In this document: positions 11,159-20,350 of the stretch, piece by piece
How positions within the stretch are numbered: the stretch's first letter is position 1
Layout: every line of letters begins with the position of its first letter
Assembly (NCBI RefSeq): GCF_016461785.1
Contig: NZ_JAEMUH010000006.1
Span: 62,001-126,000, forward strand
DNA: 64,000 bases
Source of the DNA: Marinomonas ostreistagni
GTDB lineage: Bacteria > Pseudomonadota > Gammaproteobacteria > Pseudomonadales > Marinomonadaceae
Reading direction: 5' to 3'
Program-made: the position numbers and the translations under genes
The notes under the pieces: model-generated
What the model saw: only the letters and a program-made list of their open reading frames with translations
The model's database searches: none
Told to the model about the DNA's origin: nothing

Positions 11159-11928
11159 AAGCCATCTCTCTAATTTTGTTAGGCCTACTGTGCAATACAT
11201 GCGTTCAGGCCAATTCACTAGACTCATTAGACTTGAATAAAGCGCGTGCCTACCAAGCTTACGTTATGACCTTCGTATGGCCAGAGAATATGACCTCTGA
11301 AGACATCGAATACCAAGATATTTTTTCCCGTGAAGAAATCCAACCAATTGTGGACTGGGAAGATACTGAGAAAAGTGATGCCCTACCGGACTCGTCACCG
11401 TTTGACGCTTTTACTAAAACACTTTCTGCGCGCACCGAAGTATTAAGTAATAAAACATGGACACTAATTTTCCCTGATACAGGCAGTTCCATCAGTGAAT
11501 CTTTTCATAGTACTCAAGCTACGCATGGTTATCCGCTGATGAAAGGGGAAGTTAAGTTCACTCTTGGGCGCTATCTTGAAAGTGACTTAGACTACAAACA
11601 CTACCAGTTTGGTCAGCCGACTGACTCGGACGAAGCCCCCCTTAATGCTGAAATGGCCACCATTATCGATGGAACAGAAACGCTAACCTCGCAAGGCTAC
11701 TCAGTCAGTACACCACAGCCAAGCCAAAATACTATTGCCTATACAAACAATGAGTATGCTGTTTGGAATGGTCCAACACAGGTATTGTCATTGCATTTTA
11801 ACAATAAGACGGCCAGTAAAAAGCTTAATTATATTGACCACCCAGTCATTGGCACACTTATTTACTTTGAGCCGTTAGACTTAGAAGAAGCCATTGATAT
11901 GGTTACTCAGCCCAGTCTTACACAGTAA
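11155..11928 (+). CDS. csiV: CsiV-like periplasmic protein
   Basis: This 257-residue protein has an N-terminal signal peptide (residues 1-19, ending VQA) and the layout of the CsiV family. In Vibrio cholerae CsiV lies beside mfd and helps the periplasm tolerate D-amino acids through LpoA-PBP1a. Seen here are YQAYVMTFVWPEN at the N terminus and a C-terminal segment with FEP, fitting the family. It starts with TTG, overlapping the mfd stop (TTGA), so translation is probably coupled. Identification rests on the mfd neighbourhood and general features and is less sure than for enzymes with clear motifs. Confidence 0.7.
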   Translation: MKAISLILLGLLCNTCVQANSLDSLDLNKARAYQAYVMTFVWPENMTSEDIEYQDIFSREEIQPIVDWEDTEKSDALPDSSPFDAFTKTLSARTEVLSNKTWTLIFPDTGSSISESFHSTQATHGYPLMKGEVKFTLGRYLESDLDYKHYQFGQPTDSDEAPLNAEMATIIDGTETLTSQGYSVSTPQPSQNTIAYTNNEYAVWNGPTQVLSLHFNNKTASKKLNYIDHPVIGTLIYFEPLDLEEAIDMVTQPSLTQ

Positions 11929-11937
11929 TACGAACAA

Positions 11938-11969
11938 AAAACCTCCTTTAATGCCTTAAAGGAGGTTTT
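11938..11969. terminator. bidirectional terminator after csiV
   Basis: A perfect 14-bp stem (11938-11951 with 11956-11969) has a 4-base loop and is flanked by A and T runs. It lies between csiV (plus) and the convergent gene at 11985 (minus) and can serve both. Confidence 0.9.
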
Positions 11970-11984
11970 ACAATAAAAAAGGTT

Positions 11985-12230
11985 TTAGTGTTTAGTTGGC
12001 CCACGGCGAACCAGTTCTTTACCGTTTTCAAATACGTCTTGAGTAACCCAACGACCCAGCAACAACTGATGATTACCGTCTAGCACAGCAACAAATGGGC
12101 GGCCATCAGCATTATTTGTCGCCAAGGCAACTCCCGCTACATTGTTCAATCCGAAACTACCATTCTCTACCGCCAGCAAAAACGCCTCTAGTTCTTCAAG
12201 GTTATCAATCACTCGTTCGTCATTAATCAT
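11985..12230 (-). CDS. small hypothetical protein
   Basis: I do not recognise this 81-residue protein. It has no signal peptide, cysteine or membrane segment. The first half is acidic (VIDNLEELEAFLLAVENGSFG) and the second half could form a small beta domain (GRPFVAVLDGNHQLLLGRWVTQ). It is a plausible gene because its frame sits just upstream of a strong terminator and is separated from msrQ by 66 bp. It may be a lineage-specific single-domain protein. Confidence 0.6.
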   Translation of the reverse strand: MINDERVIDNLEELEAFLLAVENGSFGLNNVAGVALATNNADGRPFVAVLDGNHQLLLGRWVTQDVFENGKELVRRGPTKH

Positions 12231-12296
12231 TACTAATACTCAATTACCACTTTAAAACAGATAGGATAACAGTTATCCGATTTAGCCAACACCTAT

Positions 12297-12902
12297 TCAC
12301 GAACTGTACAAGCGCCTTAAACGCTTTGAATGAGTAACCAATCGATAAGCCAGCAAGCCGCCCAATACCGATGAAAAGATAATCGCCAATGAGGTATCGC
12401 TTTTCACCTGCCACCACAAGTGCGCAATTATTGCTAAAGCAGCAAGATAGATAAAACGATGCAATCGTTTCCAGTTACGCCCTAATCGCTTCATCATAGG
12501 TTTGGTACTGGTCACTGCAAGCAGCAATAAGATAACAAGCGCTAACACCCCAGCATAAATATAGGGTTTCTCCACGAGGTCTGAGCGAATCCACGTCCAG
12601 CTTAGACCGGCAAACAACACCAAATAAATGATCAGATGCAGCACTGAGTAGAAAAACGCTGCCAACCCTGTAAAACGCCGATACCTTGCTAAGATTTTGA
12701 ATCGTTGAAACGTCATCAATGGCGTTACCGATAATGCTCCCGCCATAAACACGCAAGCCCAAATGCCGCTTAAACGCATCAAAAGCTTGCCAGGATCAGG
12801 GAAATATTTTCCCAAGAATAACGAACAAAACATCCATAAGAATGGCAATAAGAACACTACCAAGACATAAGGCTTTTCTTTTCGATTCCAAAATGACTTC
12901 AC
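12297..12902 (-). CDS. msrQ: MsrQ haem-binding membrane subunit
   Basis: MsrQ (YedZ, 201 residues) is a six-helix b-type cytochrome of the ferric reductase-like fold. It passes electrons from the quinone pool or a flavin reductase to MsrP. Histidines that can bind haem are in FFYSVLHLIIYL (about residue 88), RLHRFIYLAAL (about 148) and IIAHLWWQ (about 161). The start is 1 bp from the msrP stop, the usual msrPQ arrangement. Confidence 0.93.
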   Translation of the reverse strand: MKSFWNRKEKPYVLVVFLLPFLWMFCSLFLGKYFPDPGKLLMRLSGIWACVFMAGALSVTPLMTFQRFKILARYRRFTGLAAFFYSVLHLIIYLVLFAGLSWTWIRSDLVEKPYIYAGVLALVILLLLAVTSTKPMMKRLGRNWKRLHRFIYLAALAIIAHLWWQVKSDTSLAIIFSSVLGGLLAYRLVTHSKRLRRLYSS

Positions 12903-12903
12903 G

Positions 12904-13893
12904 TTAGTAGTTTCTCTTTAGATCCATACCAGCGTATAGACTGGCAACTTCATCGGCGTAGCCATTAAACATTTGTGTTTCAATCACATTTGGAAACAGC
13001 ACACCACTGGGCAATCTTCGCTCTTCTTTTTGCGACCAACGAGGGTGATCCACTTCAGGGTTCACATTCGCATAGAAGCCATATTCATTGGGTGCCAAAG
13101 TACTCCACGTGGTGATCGGCATACTTTCCACAAAACGAATTTTGACAATCGACTTAATACTCTTGAAACCGTATTTCCAAGGCACGACCAAACGCACAGG
13201 CGCACCATTTTGATTCGGCAACACGCTGCCATACATCCCTACACTCAACAGCGCCAAGGGATTCATTGCTTCATCGATACGTAAACCTTCTCGATAAGGC
13301 CAATCAATAGAACCGCCTCGCTGTTCTGGCATTTGCTTCGGGTCGTACAGTGTTTCGAAGTAAACATACTTGGCCTTTGAGGTTGGCTTAAACTTCTTCA
13401 GCACATCCGCCAGCGGAATCCCAATCCAAGGCACCACCAACGACCATGCTTCAACACAGCGTAGGCGATAGATGCGCTCCTCTAACAATGACTCTTTAAT
13501 AATGTCATCTAAGTCGAAAACGCCAGTAACATCAGCCTCACCTTCAACAGTAATCGTCCAAGGTCGAGTTTTTAATGAACCTGCTCTTTTAGCTGGGTCA
13601 CCTTTGCCGTAACCAAACTCATAGAAATTATTGTAAGACAACGTTACATCATACGGCGCTGGTGTTTCGTCTTTGCCATAAGGCGTTTCGATAACTCGAT
13701 CAAACGCCGCTTGAAGAGGTTGAGCGGGAGATAAAGGATTGCCTGACTGCAATGCCGCAAACGCATTACCAAAACCCAAGCCAAATGCGGTACCACCTGT
13801 CACCTTCATAAATTGTCGACGGTTTAAATAAACGGATTGATCCGTTACTTCATTTTCTGAACAGTCAGACCGTTTCTTGTTTTTAATCAGCAT
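12904..13893 (-). CDS. msrP: MsrP protein-methionine-sulfoxide reductase, molybdenum subunit
   Basis: MsrP (YedY, 329 residues) is a periplasmic molybdopterin enzyme that repairs oxidised methionines in envelope proteins, supplied with electrons by MsrQ. The N terminus has a twin-arginine signal (NRRQFMK, about residues 25-31) followed by a hydrophobic stretch. The Mo-ligand cysteine is in YRLRCVEAWS near residue 146. Family sequences VPWKYGFKSIKSI and NEYGFYANVNP are present. It is the first gene of the msrPQ pair and is divergent from the zinc-ribbon gene at 14045. Confidence 0.95.
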   Translation of the reverse strand: MLIKNKKRSDCSENEVTDQSVYLNRRQFMKVTGGTAFGLGFGNAFAALQSGNPLSPAQPLQAAFDRVIETPYGKDETPAPYDVTLSYNNFYEFGYGKGDPAKRAGSLKTRPWTITVEGEADVTGVFDLDDIIKESLLEERIYRLRCVEAWSLVVPWIGIPLADVLKKFKPTSKAKYVYFETLYDPKQMPEQRGGSIDWPYREGLRIDEAMNPLALLSVGMYGSVLPNQNGAPVRLVVPWKYGFKSIKSIVKIRFVESMPITTWSTLAPNEYGFYANVNPEVDHPRWSQKEERRLPSGVLFPNVIETQMFNGYADEVASLYAGMDLKRNY

Positions 13894-14044
13894 ATCGCGC
13901 TCCTTGGTTACTCTTAAGATGGACTATTAAAGTGTGTTCTGGTTCGAGCATTACCGTTATCGTCACATTTAAACCACAATCGTTGACAGGTACTCAGTGA
14001 GCAGTCAGGATGGCCCACTTTCCCGTCAACACGAGCGAAGAGTC

Positions 14045-14296
14045 ATGGCAAAACCGAATAAAAAAGGCCCTACGAAAACCATCGATATTTATTGCCAAAA
14101 CTGCCAAGCCCAGCTGTTTAAGTACCGAAAAGGCGGCAAAGGCGCATTAGTCAAATGCTTCAAGGAACGCATTGTTGAAGACTTCACCAACACACCTTGC
14201 CACTGCCCTCACTGCAACAAAGAATTCGCCCGTGACACATTAGTACGAGGTACACCTGCTTATAAGTTTATTGGTGGCAAAGTTTGGTTTAAATAA
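14045..14296 (+). CDS. zinc-ribbon protein of unknown function
   Basis: This 83-residue basic protein has two CxxC pairs (YCQNCQ near residue 16 and CHCPHC near 55), the pattern of a treble-clef or ribbon zinc site, and ends in a basic segment. It resembles small conserved gammaproteobacterial proteins without an assigned role. I prefer the ATG at 14045 (MAKPNKKG), which has GAAGAG just upstream; an in-frame GTG at 13997 would add 16 unlikely residues. Nucleic-acid binding is possible but not shown. Confidence 0.7.
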   Translation: MAKPNKKGPTKTIDIYCQNCQAQLFKYRKGGKGALVKCFKERIVEDFTNTPCHCPHCNKEFARDTLVRGTPAYKFIGGKVWFK

Positions 14297-14340
14297 TACA
14301 CTAGCAACCCAACACAGAACGTTAACAGGGATTAGACGAT

Positions 14341-14808
14341 ATGAAGAAGCGATTTATTACAGCCATTTTTGCCCTCGCGCTTACAGGCTGTTCCGACGAC
14401 GAAGTGGGCGATGTATCTCTTGGCCTATTTACCTTAAAAGACATAAAAATCTCGAACTTGGTGGATGATAAAATCCCAGGCGTTACCTGCCACATCGCAT
14501 CGGTAGAAGCGAATCTAAGTTTTTCTGATCCAAGTGATAGCTCTATCGCCTGTCGTCAAACGGGGGCCATCACACCTGCAATGCTTGCAACCATTGATAA
14601 AAGCCCCTCCGGTGAAGTGGTGTTTAGGAAGTCCAAAAGCATCTTTTTCAAAACCATGAAAGTTCGCCGGATTTTTGATGCAGAAAACCAGACCTTGATG
14701 TATTTGTCTTACACTACCAAAGAAACCGAAGGAAGCTTTAAACATAGCCTTTCAACTGTACCGCTTTGGGGAACTCAGGCTTATGTTGAGTCAGTTCAAA
14801 CACCATAA
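14341..14808 (+). CDS. creA: CreA-family lipoprotein
   Basis: The 155-residue product matches the CreA family: VTCHIASVEAN, then SIACRQTGAI, then GEVVFRKSKSIFFKTMKVRRIFDAENQTLMYLSYTTK, the same order of conserved stretches as E. coli CreA. Here the N terminus is a lipoprotein signal with lipobox LTGC (Cys at residue 18), so the protein should be lipid-anchored. The biochemical role of CreA is not known. The next gene overlaps its end by 26 bp in another frame. Confidence 0.85.
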   Translation: MKKRFITAIFALALTGCSDDEVGDVSLGLFTLKDIKISNLVDDKIPGVTCHIASVEANLSFSDPSDSSIACRQTGAITPAMLATIDKSPSGEVVFRKSKSIFFKTMKVRRIFDAENQTLMYLSYTTKETEGSFKHSLSTVPLWGTQAYVESVQTP

Positions 14809-15562
14809 GCTCTACATTAGTGGCTTTTGCGTGCTATGGGCAACCAACGCTATGACTGAAAATTGGTATCAGCCTAGCGTAAAAACCACTTGGCAATGGC
14901 AATTACAGGGGCAACTTGATACACGTTACAACGTAGACGTTTACGATGTGGATTTGTTCGACACCACGGTGGAACAAATCCAATCTTTGCAACGTCAAAA
15001 TCGTAAAGTCATCTGCTATTTCTCAGCGGGCTCTTTGGAAGATTGGCGTAATGACATTCGATCTATCCCTATAAATGCCATCGGCAAACCATTAGACGAT
15101 TGGGCCGGAGAACACTGGCTCGATATTCGTAACAAGCAAGTTTGGCGGACTATGCAGAACCGCATTAAACTTGCTCTAAAAAAGGGCTGTGATGGCATCG
15201 AACCAGACAACGTAGACGGTTACCAAAATGACTCAGGCTTTCCTTTAACCGCTCAAGATCAAATTGCTTTCAATCGTTTCTTGGCTCAGAGTGCTCACAT
15301 CTTAAAACTCTCCATTGGCCTAAAAAACAGCCTTGGCATCGTTCCGGAGTTGGTGAATGACTTTGATTTCGCTGTTAACGAACAGTGTTTAGAATTCCAA
15401 GAATGCGATTTATTAATGCCCTTTATCCGACAAAATAAAGCCGTATTCCATGCGGAATACCAAGCTAGCAGCAACATATGTCTTCCTGCACAATCCATGG
15501 GGTTTAGCACCCTATTACTGCCTCTTGAACTGGATGGCAGCTTTCGCAAAGCCTGCCCATAG
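14783..15562 (+). CDS. GH114-type glycosidase (endo-alpha-1,4-polygalactosaminidase family)
   Basis: The 259-residue protein resembles the GH114/DUF297 TIM-barrel family: WQWQLQGQLDT near the start, YDVDLFD, ICYFSAGSLEDWR, HWLDIRN and the acidic GIEPDNVDGYQND signature (about 140-152), then LKNSLGIVPELV and VNEQCLEF. Characterised members cut polygalactosamine exopolysaccharide, so a role in exopolysaccharide or biofilm turnover is an inference. An N-terminal hydrophobic segment (about 8-24) suggests export. The start lies 26 bp inside creA, so the two genes are probably coupled. Confidence 0.8.
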   Translation: MLSQFKHHKLYISGFCVLWATNAMTENWYQPSVKTTWQWQLQGQLDTRYNVDVYDVDLFDTTVEQIQSLQRQNRKVICYFSAGSLEDWRNDIRSIPINAIGKPLDDWAGEHWLDIRNKQVWRTMQNRIKLALKKGCDGIEPDNVDGYQNDSGFPLTAQDQIAFNRFLAQSAHILKLSIGLKNSLGIVPELVNDFDFAVNEQCLEFQECDLLMPFIRQNKAVFHAEYQASSNICLPAQSMGFSTLLLPLELDGSFRKACP

Positions 15563-15646
15563 CTTTAAAAACACAATCAGGGCTATTTTGCTTTGCGGCT
15601 AAAAGTGCGACGATCAAGATTAGGCCATTGAACTAAAGGGACGCTT

Positions 15647-16891
15647 ATGAAGATCATCAATGCACGACTTAGACATTCTGATGCCTTATTTACCATTGAA
15701 TGCGAACAAGGTGTTTTCACCCACATTCAACAACAAGAACAGCCACTCCAAACTACCTGCGATCTGGATGCTAAACAGAAGCTACTGTGCGCGCCATTCG
15801 TTGAACCACATATTCATTTAGATGCCGTACTGACCGCCGGAGAGCCCCGCTGGAATAAGAGCGGCACCCTATTTGAAGGCATAGAGTGCTGGTCTGAACG
15901 CAAAAAAATGCTCAGCCATGACGACGTACAGCAACGAGTTCTAAAAGCTGCAGAGCTATTGATCAGCCACGGTGTCCAGCATATTCGAACCCATGTGGAT
16001 GTGACCGACCCAGAACTCACAGCTCTAAAAGCCATCGTGCCTTTGAAGCAGACCTTAGCCCCCTACTTAGATCTTCAGGTCGTTGCATTTCCCCAAGAAG
16101 GCATATTGTCTTACCCCAATGGCAAAGGGTTAATGGAACAAGCCTTAGAGATTGGTGCTGATGTGATCGGCGGGATCCCTCACTTTGAATTCACACGCGA
16201 ATACGGCGTCGAGTCCATGCTTTGGGTGATCGAGTTGGCACAAAAACACAATAAACTGGTGGATGTACACTGCGATGAAATCGATGATGAAAACTCCCGC
16301 TTCTTAGAAGTACTGGCTACAGCTACGCTAGAAAGCGGTCTTGGCAATCGGGTAACAGCAAGCCATACCGTCGCCATGCATTCCTATAACAATGCCTACT
16401 GCTCTAAACTGTTTCGCTTGCTGAAAATGTCTGGCATTAACTTCGTTTCCTGTCCCACAGAAAACATTCACCTTCAAGGTCGTTTTGATACCTTCCCCAA
16501 ACGTCGCGGCATTACCCGAGTGAAAGAGCTTCGGGACGCAGGAATTAACGTTGCCCTTGCCCAAGACTCTATCCAAGATCCTTGGTACAGCTTAGGCAAC
16601 GGTAAACTGTTACGCCAAGTAGACTTCGCTCTGCACGCTTGTCATATGATGGGATACGACGACTTTAGTCACGCCCTCGACTTTATCACCGACAACGGCG
16701 CCAAAGTCATGCATATTCAAGATCACTACGGCATCGAAGTCGGCAAACCTGCTAACTTCATCGTACTTAACGGCGCTGATGATGTGGAAGTGATACGTGA
16801 ACAAGCAGAGATAATCTACTCAGTTCGTAAAGGCGAGATCATGGTAGAGAGGCAACCCACTCTATTAGTAAACAATCCAAAATTGCTTTGA
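15647..16891 (+). CDS. cytosine deaminase homologue, probable 5-methylcytosine deaminase
   Basis: This 414-residue amidohydrolase aligns by eye along its whole length with E. coli CodA: metal ligands His55 and His57 in FVEPHIHLDA, the specificity stretch AFPQEGILSYPNG, DVHCDEIDDE, TASHTVAMHSYN, NIHLQGRFDT-FPKRRGITRVKE, and metal ligand Asp307. CodA reads GHDDVFDPWYPLG where this protein reads AQDSIQDPWYSLG, so the residue matching Asp314 of CodA is Ser308. Loss of that aspartate is the published mark of CodA homologues that deaminate 5-methylcytosine to thymine. Cytosine activity may remain. It stands alone without codB; the Rut locus 4 kb away could degrade its uracil or thymine product. Confidence 0.85.
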   Translation: MKIINARLRHSDALFTIECEQGVFTHIQQQEQPLQTTCDLDAKQKLLCAPFVEPHIHLDAVLTAGEPRWNKSGTLFEGIECWSERKKMLSHDDVQQRVLKAAELLISHGVQHIRTHVDVTDPELTALKAIVPLKQTLAPYLDLQVVAFPQEGILSYPNGKGLMEQALEIGADVIGGIPHFEFTREYGVESMLWVIELAQKHNKLVDVHCDEIDDENSRFLEVLATATLESGLGNRVTASHTVAMHSYNNAYCSKLFRLLKMSGINFVSCPTENIHLQGRFDTFPKRRGITRVKELRDAGINVALAQDSIQDPWYSLGNGKLLRQVDFALHACHMMGYDDFSHALDFITDNGAKVMHIQDHYGIEVGKPANFIVLNGADDVEVIREQAEIIYSVRKGEIMVERQPTLLVNNPKLL

Positions 16892-16906
16892 TCCACAATG
16901 AAAGAT

Positions 16907-16940
16907 GAAACACTCTGCCCATAATAATCCAGAGTGTTTC
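16907..16940 (+). terminator. hairpin after the deaminase gene
   Basis: GAAACACTCTG (16907-16917) pairs perfectly with CAGAGTGTTTC (16930-16940) around a 12-base loop, 15 bp after the stop codon. The downstream tract is only partly T-rich. Confidence 0.6.
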
Positions 16941-17106
16941 AACGTTTGTTAGGTATCTCTTAAACACCAACGTAAAAGCAATCCCATTTTCTCGAATATA
17001 GATCAGGCCCATCCATCCTACCAAAGCACAACTTTTTGGACATTCATGTGCTGGAGCGGAATAGAACTTGCAGTCAGTTGTATAACTTATAAACAAGGAC
17101 GCTTTT

Positions 17107-18189
17107 ATGAATGATATCCTTGCATTTCACCAGTTTATGCCTGATTGGGTAATTTCCGTTGCCATTGTTGTGGCCATTATCGGTGCGTTGTTACTCATTA
17201 AGCGTTTGGTTTTATCACGGCTGATACGTTTAGCGGGAAGAAGCCATTATTTCTTCGACTCATTACTACTCAATGCAGTCAAAGTACCATTATCCCTTCT
17301 AATTTTGTGCATAGGTCTATTCATCCTAGAAAGACTGCCCGCAGAAGACTCCAACTTTAGTGAAGCCATTGCAGGTTCTTCTACCTATGCTGTGCCAGTT
17401 TTACTAATCTTTGCTGCCGTGTTTTTCTTAGACCGGTTGATCACAGGCTCTATCAATCACTACAGCAATAAGTCATCACTCTTACAAAGCAGCCGTCCAA
17501 TTGTAAAAGGTATCAGTCGATCCTTTGTCTTTGGTATTGGTGTGTTAGTGCTACTTGGTACACTTGGGATTTCCATAACACCATTAATTGCATCACTAGG
17601 CATTGGCTCTTTGGCAGTTGCACTGGCTCTGCAACCCACCTTAGAGAACTTCTTTTCAGGCGTTCAACTGTTAGTTGATCGCCCAATTCGTGTGGGAGAT
17701 TTTATTGAGTTGGACTCTGGTGAACAGGGGTTTGTTGAAAAGATCGGCTGGCGTTCCACTTGGATTAAAATGCTACCTAACAACACAGTTATTATGCCAA
17801 ATAGCGTATTATCCGAGTCCAAAATCATTAACTATTTTTACCCCTCAAGAGAAATGTCTGTTTCTGTCGAAGTGGGTGTTCATTACGACTCAGACTTGGA
17901 ACACGTGGAAGCTGTGGTGATTGAAGAAGGTAAACAACTGATGGAAGAGCATGAGTTTGGCGTGCCAACACATACTCCCATTGTGTTTTTCCATACCTTC
18001 GATAATTCCAGCATAAACTTTACTGTCATCCTCAAAGGACAAGAGTTTTTCCATCAGTTTTTCTTACGTGCAGCGTTTATCAAAAAGCTCCACAAACGCT
18101 TTAAAGAAGAGAATATCGTGATCCCTTACCCCATTCGCGCGATTAACACCGAACAGGAAAATGCTCGTATTATTCAGCAAAATGAGTAA
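17107..18189 (+). CDS. MscS-family mechanosensitive channel
   Basis: The 360-residue protein has four or more membrane helices in its first ~180 residues and an MscS domain. The pore-lining helix and following beta domain are seen in SLGIGSLAVALALQPTLENFFSGVQLLVDRPIRVGDFIEL (about 159-200), including the signature GDFIEL. The C-terminal part matches the soluble vestibule. It would release solutes under hypo-osmotic stress. It stands alone, with a LysR-independent promoter region of about 200 bp after the deaminase terminator. Confidence 0.9.
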   Translation: MNDILAFHQFMPDWVISVAIVVAIIGALLLIKRLVLSRLIRLAGRSHYFFDSLLLNAVKVPLSLLILCIGLFILERLPAEDSNFSEAIAGSSTYAVPVLLIFAAVFFLDRLITGSINHYSNKSSLLQSSRPIVKGISRSFVFGIGVLVLLGTLGISITPLIASLGIGSLAVALALQPTLENFFSGVQLLVDRPIRVGDFIELDSGEQGFVEKIGWRSTWIKMLPNNTVIMPNSVLSESKIINYFYPSREMSVSVEVGVHYDSDLEHVEAVVIEEGKQLMEEHEFGVPTHTPIVFFHTFDNSSINFTVILKGQEFFHQFFLRAAFIKKLHKRFKEENIVIPYPIRAINTEQENARIIQQNE

Positions 18190-18197
18190 GGTAGATG

Positions 18198-19331
18198 TTA
18201 CATCACCAATGAATCACGGCTGAGATCTTGAATGCTGTTCGCTCCAGTAAGCGTCATGGCTACACGCATTTCTTTTTCAATAAGATCCAGTACGTTTTCA
18301 ACGCCAGCTTGGCCTGCAGTGGCTAACGCATACACAAAAGCACGGCCTAACAAGGTACAGTCAGCCCCAAGGGCCAACATACGAACCACATCCAGACCTG
18401 TTCGGATGCCGGAATCCACTAGAATTTTAATATCGCCTTTTACTGCATCAGCGATTTCTGGCAAGGCACGAACAGATGACATAACACCATCTAGCTGGCG
18501 GCCACCATGGTTGGAAACAATGATCCCATCAGCACCAAAACGTACAGCGTCTTTGGCATCTTCTGTATCTAGGATCCCTTTGATGATCATAGGGCCATCC
18601 CAGAAATCACGGATCCATTCGAGGTCTTTCCAGGAAATAGAAGGGTCGAAATTTTTGCCTAACCAGCCAATGTAGTCTTCCAGTTTCGTAGGTTCACCAC
18701 GGTAGGTGGAAATATTCCCCAGATCATGAGGTTTACCATTAATGCCCACATCCCATGCCCAAGCAGGATGCGTCATGGCTTGTATGACACGACGAATCGC
18801 CGCATTAGGACCACTCATACCAGAGTGCATATCACGGTAACGAGCACCAGGTACTGGCATATCCACCGTAAACACTAGATTTTTAATGCCTTGGGCTTTC
18901 GCGCGCTCAAGTACATTTTTCATAAAACCGCGGTCTTTTAGAACGTACAACTGGAACCAAATCGGTCGCGTAACAGCCGCACTGACTTCTTCGATCGGAC
19001 AAACAGATACTGTCGACAGTGTAAACGGAATGCCTTTGTTTTCAGCGGCTTTAGCCGCTTGGACTTCACCACGGCGGGCATACATGCCAGTCAGACCGAC
19101 TGGTGCTAAAGCAATGGGTAATGACAGCTTTTCGCCAAATAGCTCAGACTCAAGGTTTAAGTCAGACATATTCTTTAAGATACGTTGGCGCAGCGCGATA
19201 TCCGACAAATCATCCGTGTTACGTCGTAGGGTATGTTCTCCGTAAGAGCCACCATCAATGTAGTGGAACAAAAACGGTGGTAACTTCGCTTTTGCCGCCG
19301 CTCGATAGTCTGTCGATGCTGAAATGATCAT
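18198..19331 (-). CDS. lldD: L-lactate dehydrogenase (quinone), FMN-dependent
   Basis: LldD (377 residues) oxidises L-lactate to pyruvate and feeds the respiratory quinone pool. It shows the alpha-hydroxyacid oxidase pattern: [17 protein letters not shown] near the N terminus, [47 protein letters not shown], and the active-site [10 protein letters not shown] with catalytic His and Arg (about 252-261), ending [15 protein letters not shown] LysR gene is divergent 115 bp away and is the likely regulator. The gene is monocistronic here without lldP. Confidence 0.95.
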   Translation of the reverse strand: MIISASTDYRAAAKAKLPPFLFHYIDGGSYGEHTLRRNTDDLSDIALRQRILKNMSDLNLESELFGEKLSLPIALAPVGLTGMYARRGEVQAAKAAENKGIPFTLSTVSVCPIEEVSAAVTRPIWFQLYVLKDRGFMKNVLERAKAQGIKNLVFTVDMPVPGARYRDMHSGMSGPNAAIRRVIQAMTHPAWAWDVGINGKPHDLGNISTYRGEPTKLEDYIGWLGKNFDPSISWKDLEWIRDFWDGPMIIKGILDTEDAKDAVRFGADGIIVSNHGGRQLDGVMSSVRALPEIADAVKGDIKILVDSGIRTGLDVVRMLALGADCTLLGRAFVYALATAGQAGVENVLDLIEKEMRVAMTLTGANSIQDLSRDSLVM

Positions 19332-19446
19332 TGTTGCACTCCCAAAAAGCGTGGAATTATTTTTGTTGTAGGAGAATCTAATGGTTTATCTTTAGATGAT
19401 ATATACCCATAATCAAAAACATTATTTCCAAAAACAACATAATCCT

Positions 19447-20346
19447 ATGCATTCTGATGATCTGATTTTGTTTTCACAGGTGGTTGAGTTAGGCAGTTTT
19501 AGCAAAGCGGCTGAGTTAAATAACTTAACCAATTCTGTTGTTAGCAAGCGTATCGCGCGCTTAGAAAAAGCCCTCAATGTCCAGCTTTTATATCGCACTA
19601 CTCGAAAGCTAACACTTACCGAAGGGGGCCAAGCGCTGTTTATCAAAGCACAAAAAGTAGCACTTGCCACACAAGAGGCTACCAACTCCGTCGCTGGATT
19701 TGGTGAAGCCATTCAAGGTCATATCAAGATGTCCGTGCCAACTATTTCAGGGGAGCTTTTGCTCGCTGATGCGGTCGCGGAATTTTGCAAAATGCACCCT
19801 GGACTTACGGTCGATATGTCGCTGAATAATCAGTTTGTGGATTTAGTGAAAGACGGTTTCGACTTAGTCATCCGCACTGGCTATCTGGAGGACTCCAGCT
19901 TAATCGCTCGCCATATCTTAGACTCTCATTGGATCGTCTGTGCTTCCCCTGGATACATTCGACAGCACGGCAAACCTCAGACCCCTGAAGAACTAGTCGG
20001 ACATAACTGTTTGCTGTATTCCTTTCAAACAAACGGTGCCAATGAGTGGGAATTTAAAGGTGATGAGCAAAATTATCGCGTTACAGTTGAAGGGATCTTC
20101 TCCAGTGATAACGCCATCGCCCTGAGAAAAGCCGCATTAGGCGGCCACGGTATTGCGTACTTGCCAAGGTGTCTGGTGTACCACGACCTACGTAACGGTG
20201 AGTTAATCGACCTGTTACCTCAACAAGTCGGAAAAGTGATCGGTGTTTACGCGGTTTATCCGTTTACACGCCAGCTCCCCAAAAAGCTCAAGCTGTTGAT
20301 TGAACACATTCGACAGCGCTATCTAGCAATAGAGCATTATTTTTAA
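19447..20346 (+). CDS. LysR-family regulator, probably of lldD
   Basis: This 299-residue protein has an N-terminal winged helix (LILFSQVVELGSFSKAAELN ... RTTRKLTLTEGG) and a LysR effector domain. I choose the ATG at 19447 (MHSDDLIL) because the longer frame from 19396 adds 17 residues unlike LysR N termini. It is divergent from lldD, so control of lactate oxidation is the simplest inference. It is convergent with ribB, with only 4 bp between the stops. Confidence 0.88.
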   Translation: MHSDDLILFSQVVELGSFSKAAELNNLTNSVVSKRIARLEKALNVQLLYRTTRKLTLTEGGQALFIKAQKVALATQEATNSVAGFGEAIQGHIKMSVPTISGELLLADAVAEFCKMHPGLTVDMSLNNQFVDLVKDGFDLVIRTGYLEDSSLIARHILDSHWIVCASPGYIRQHGKPQTPEELVGHNCLLYSFQTNGANEWEFKGDEQNYRVTVEGIFSSDNAIALRKAALGGHGIAYLPRCLVYHDLRNGELIDLLPQQVGKVIGVYAVYPFTRQLPKKLKLLIEHIRQRYLAIEHYF

Positions 20347-20350
20347 CCTA

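Noticed and set aside
18232-18675. 147-codon plus-strand frame inside lldD
   Set aside because: Antisense shadow; the LldD reading has catalytic motifs across the same bases.
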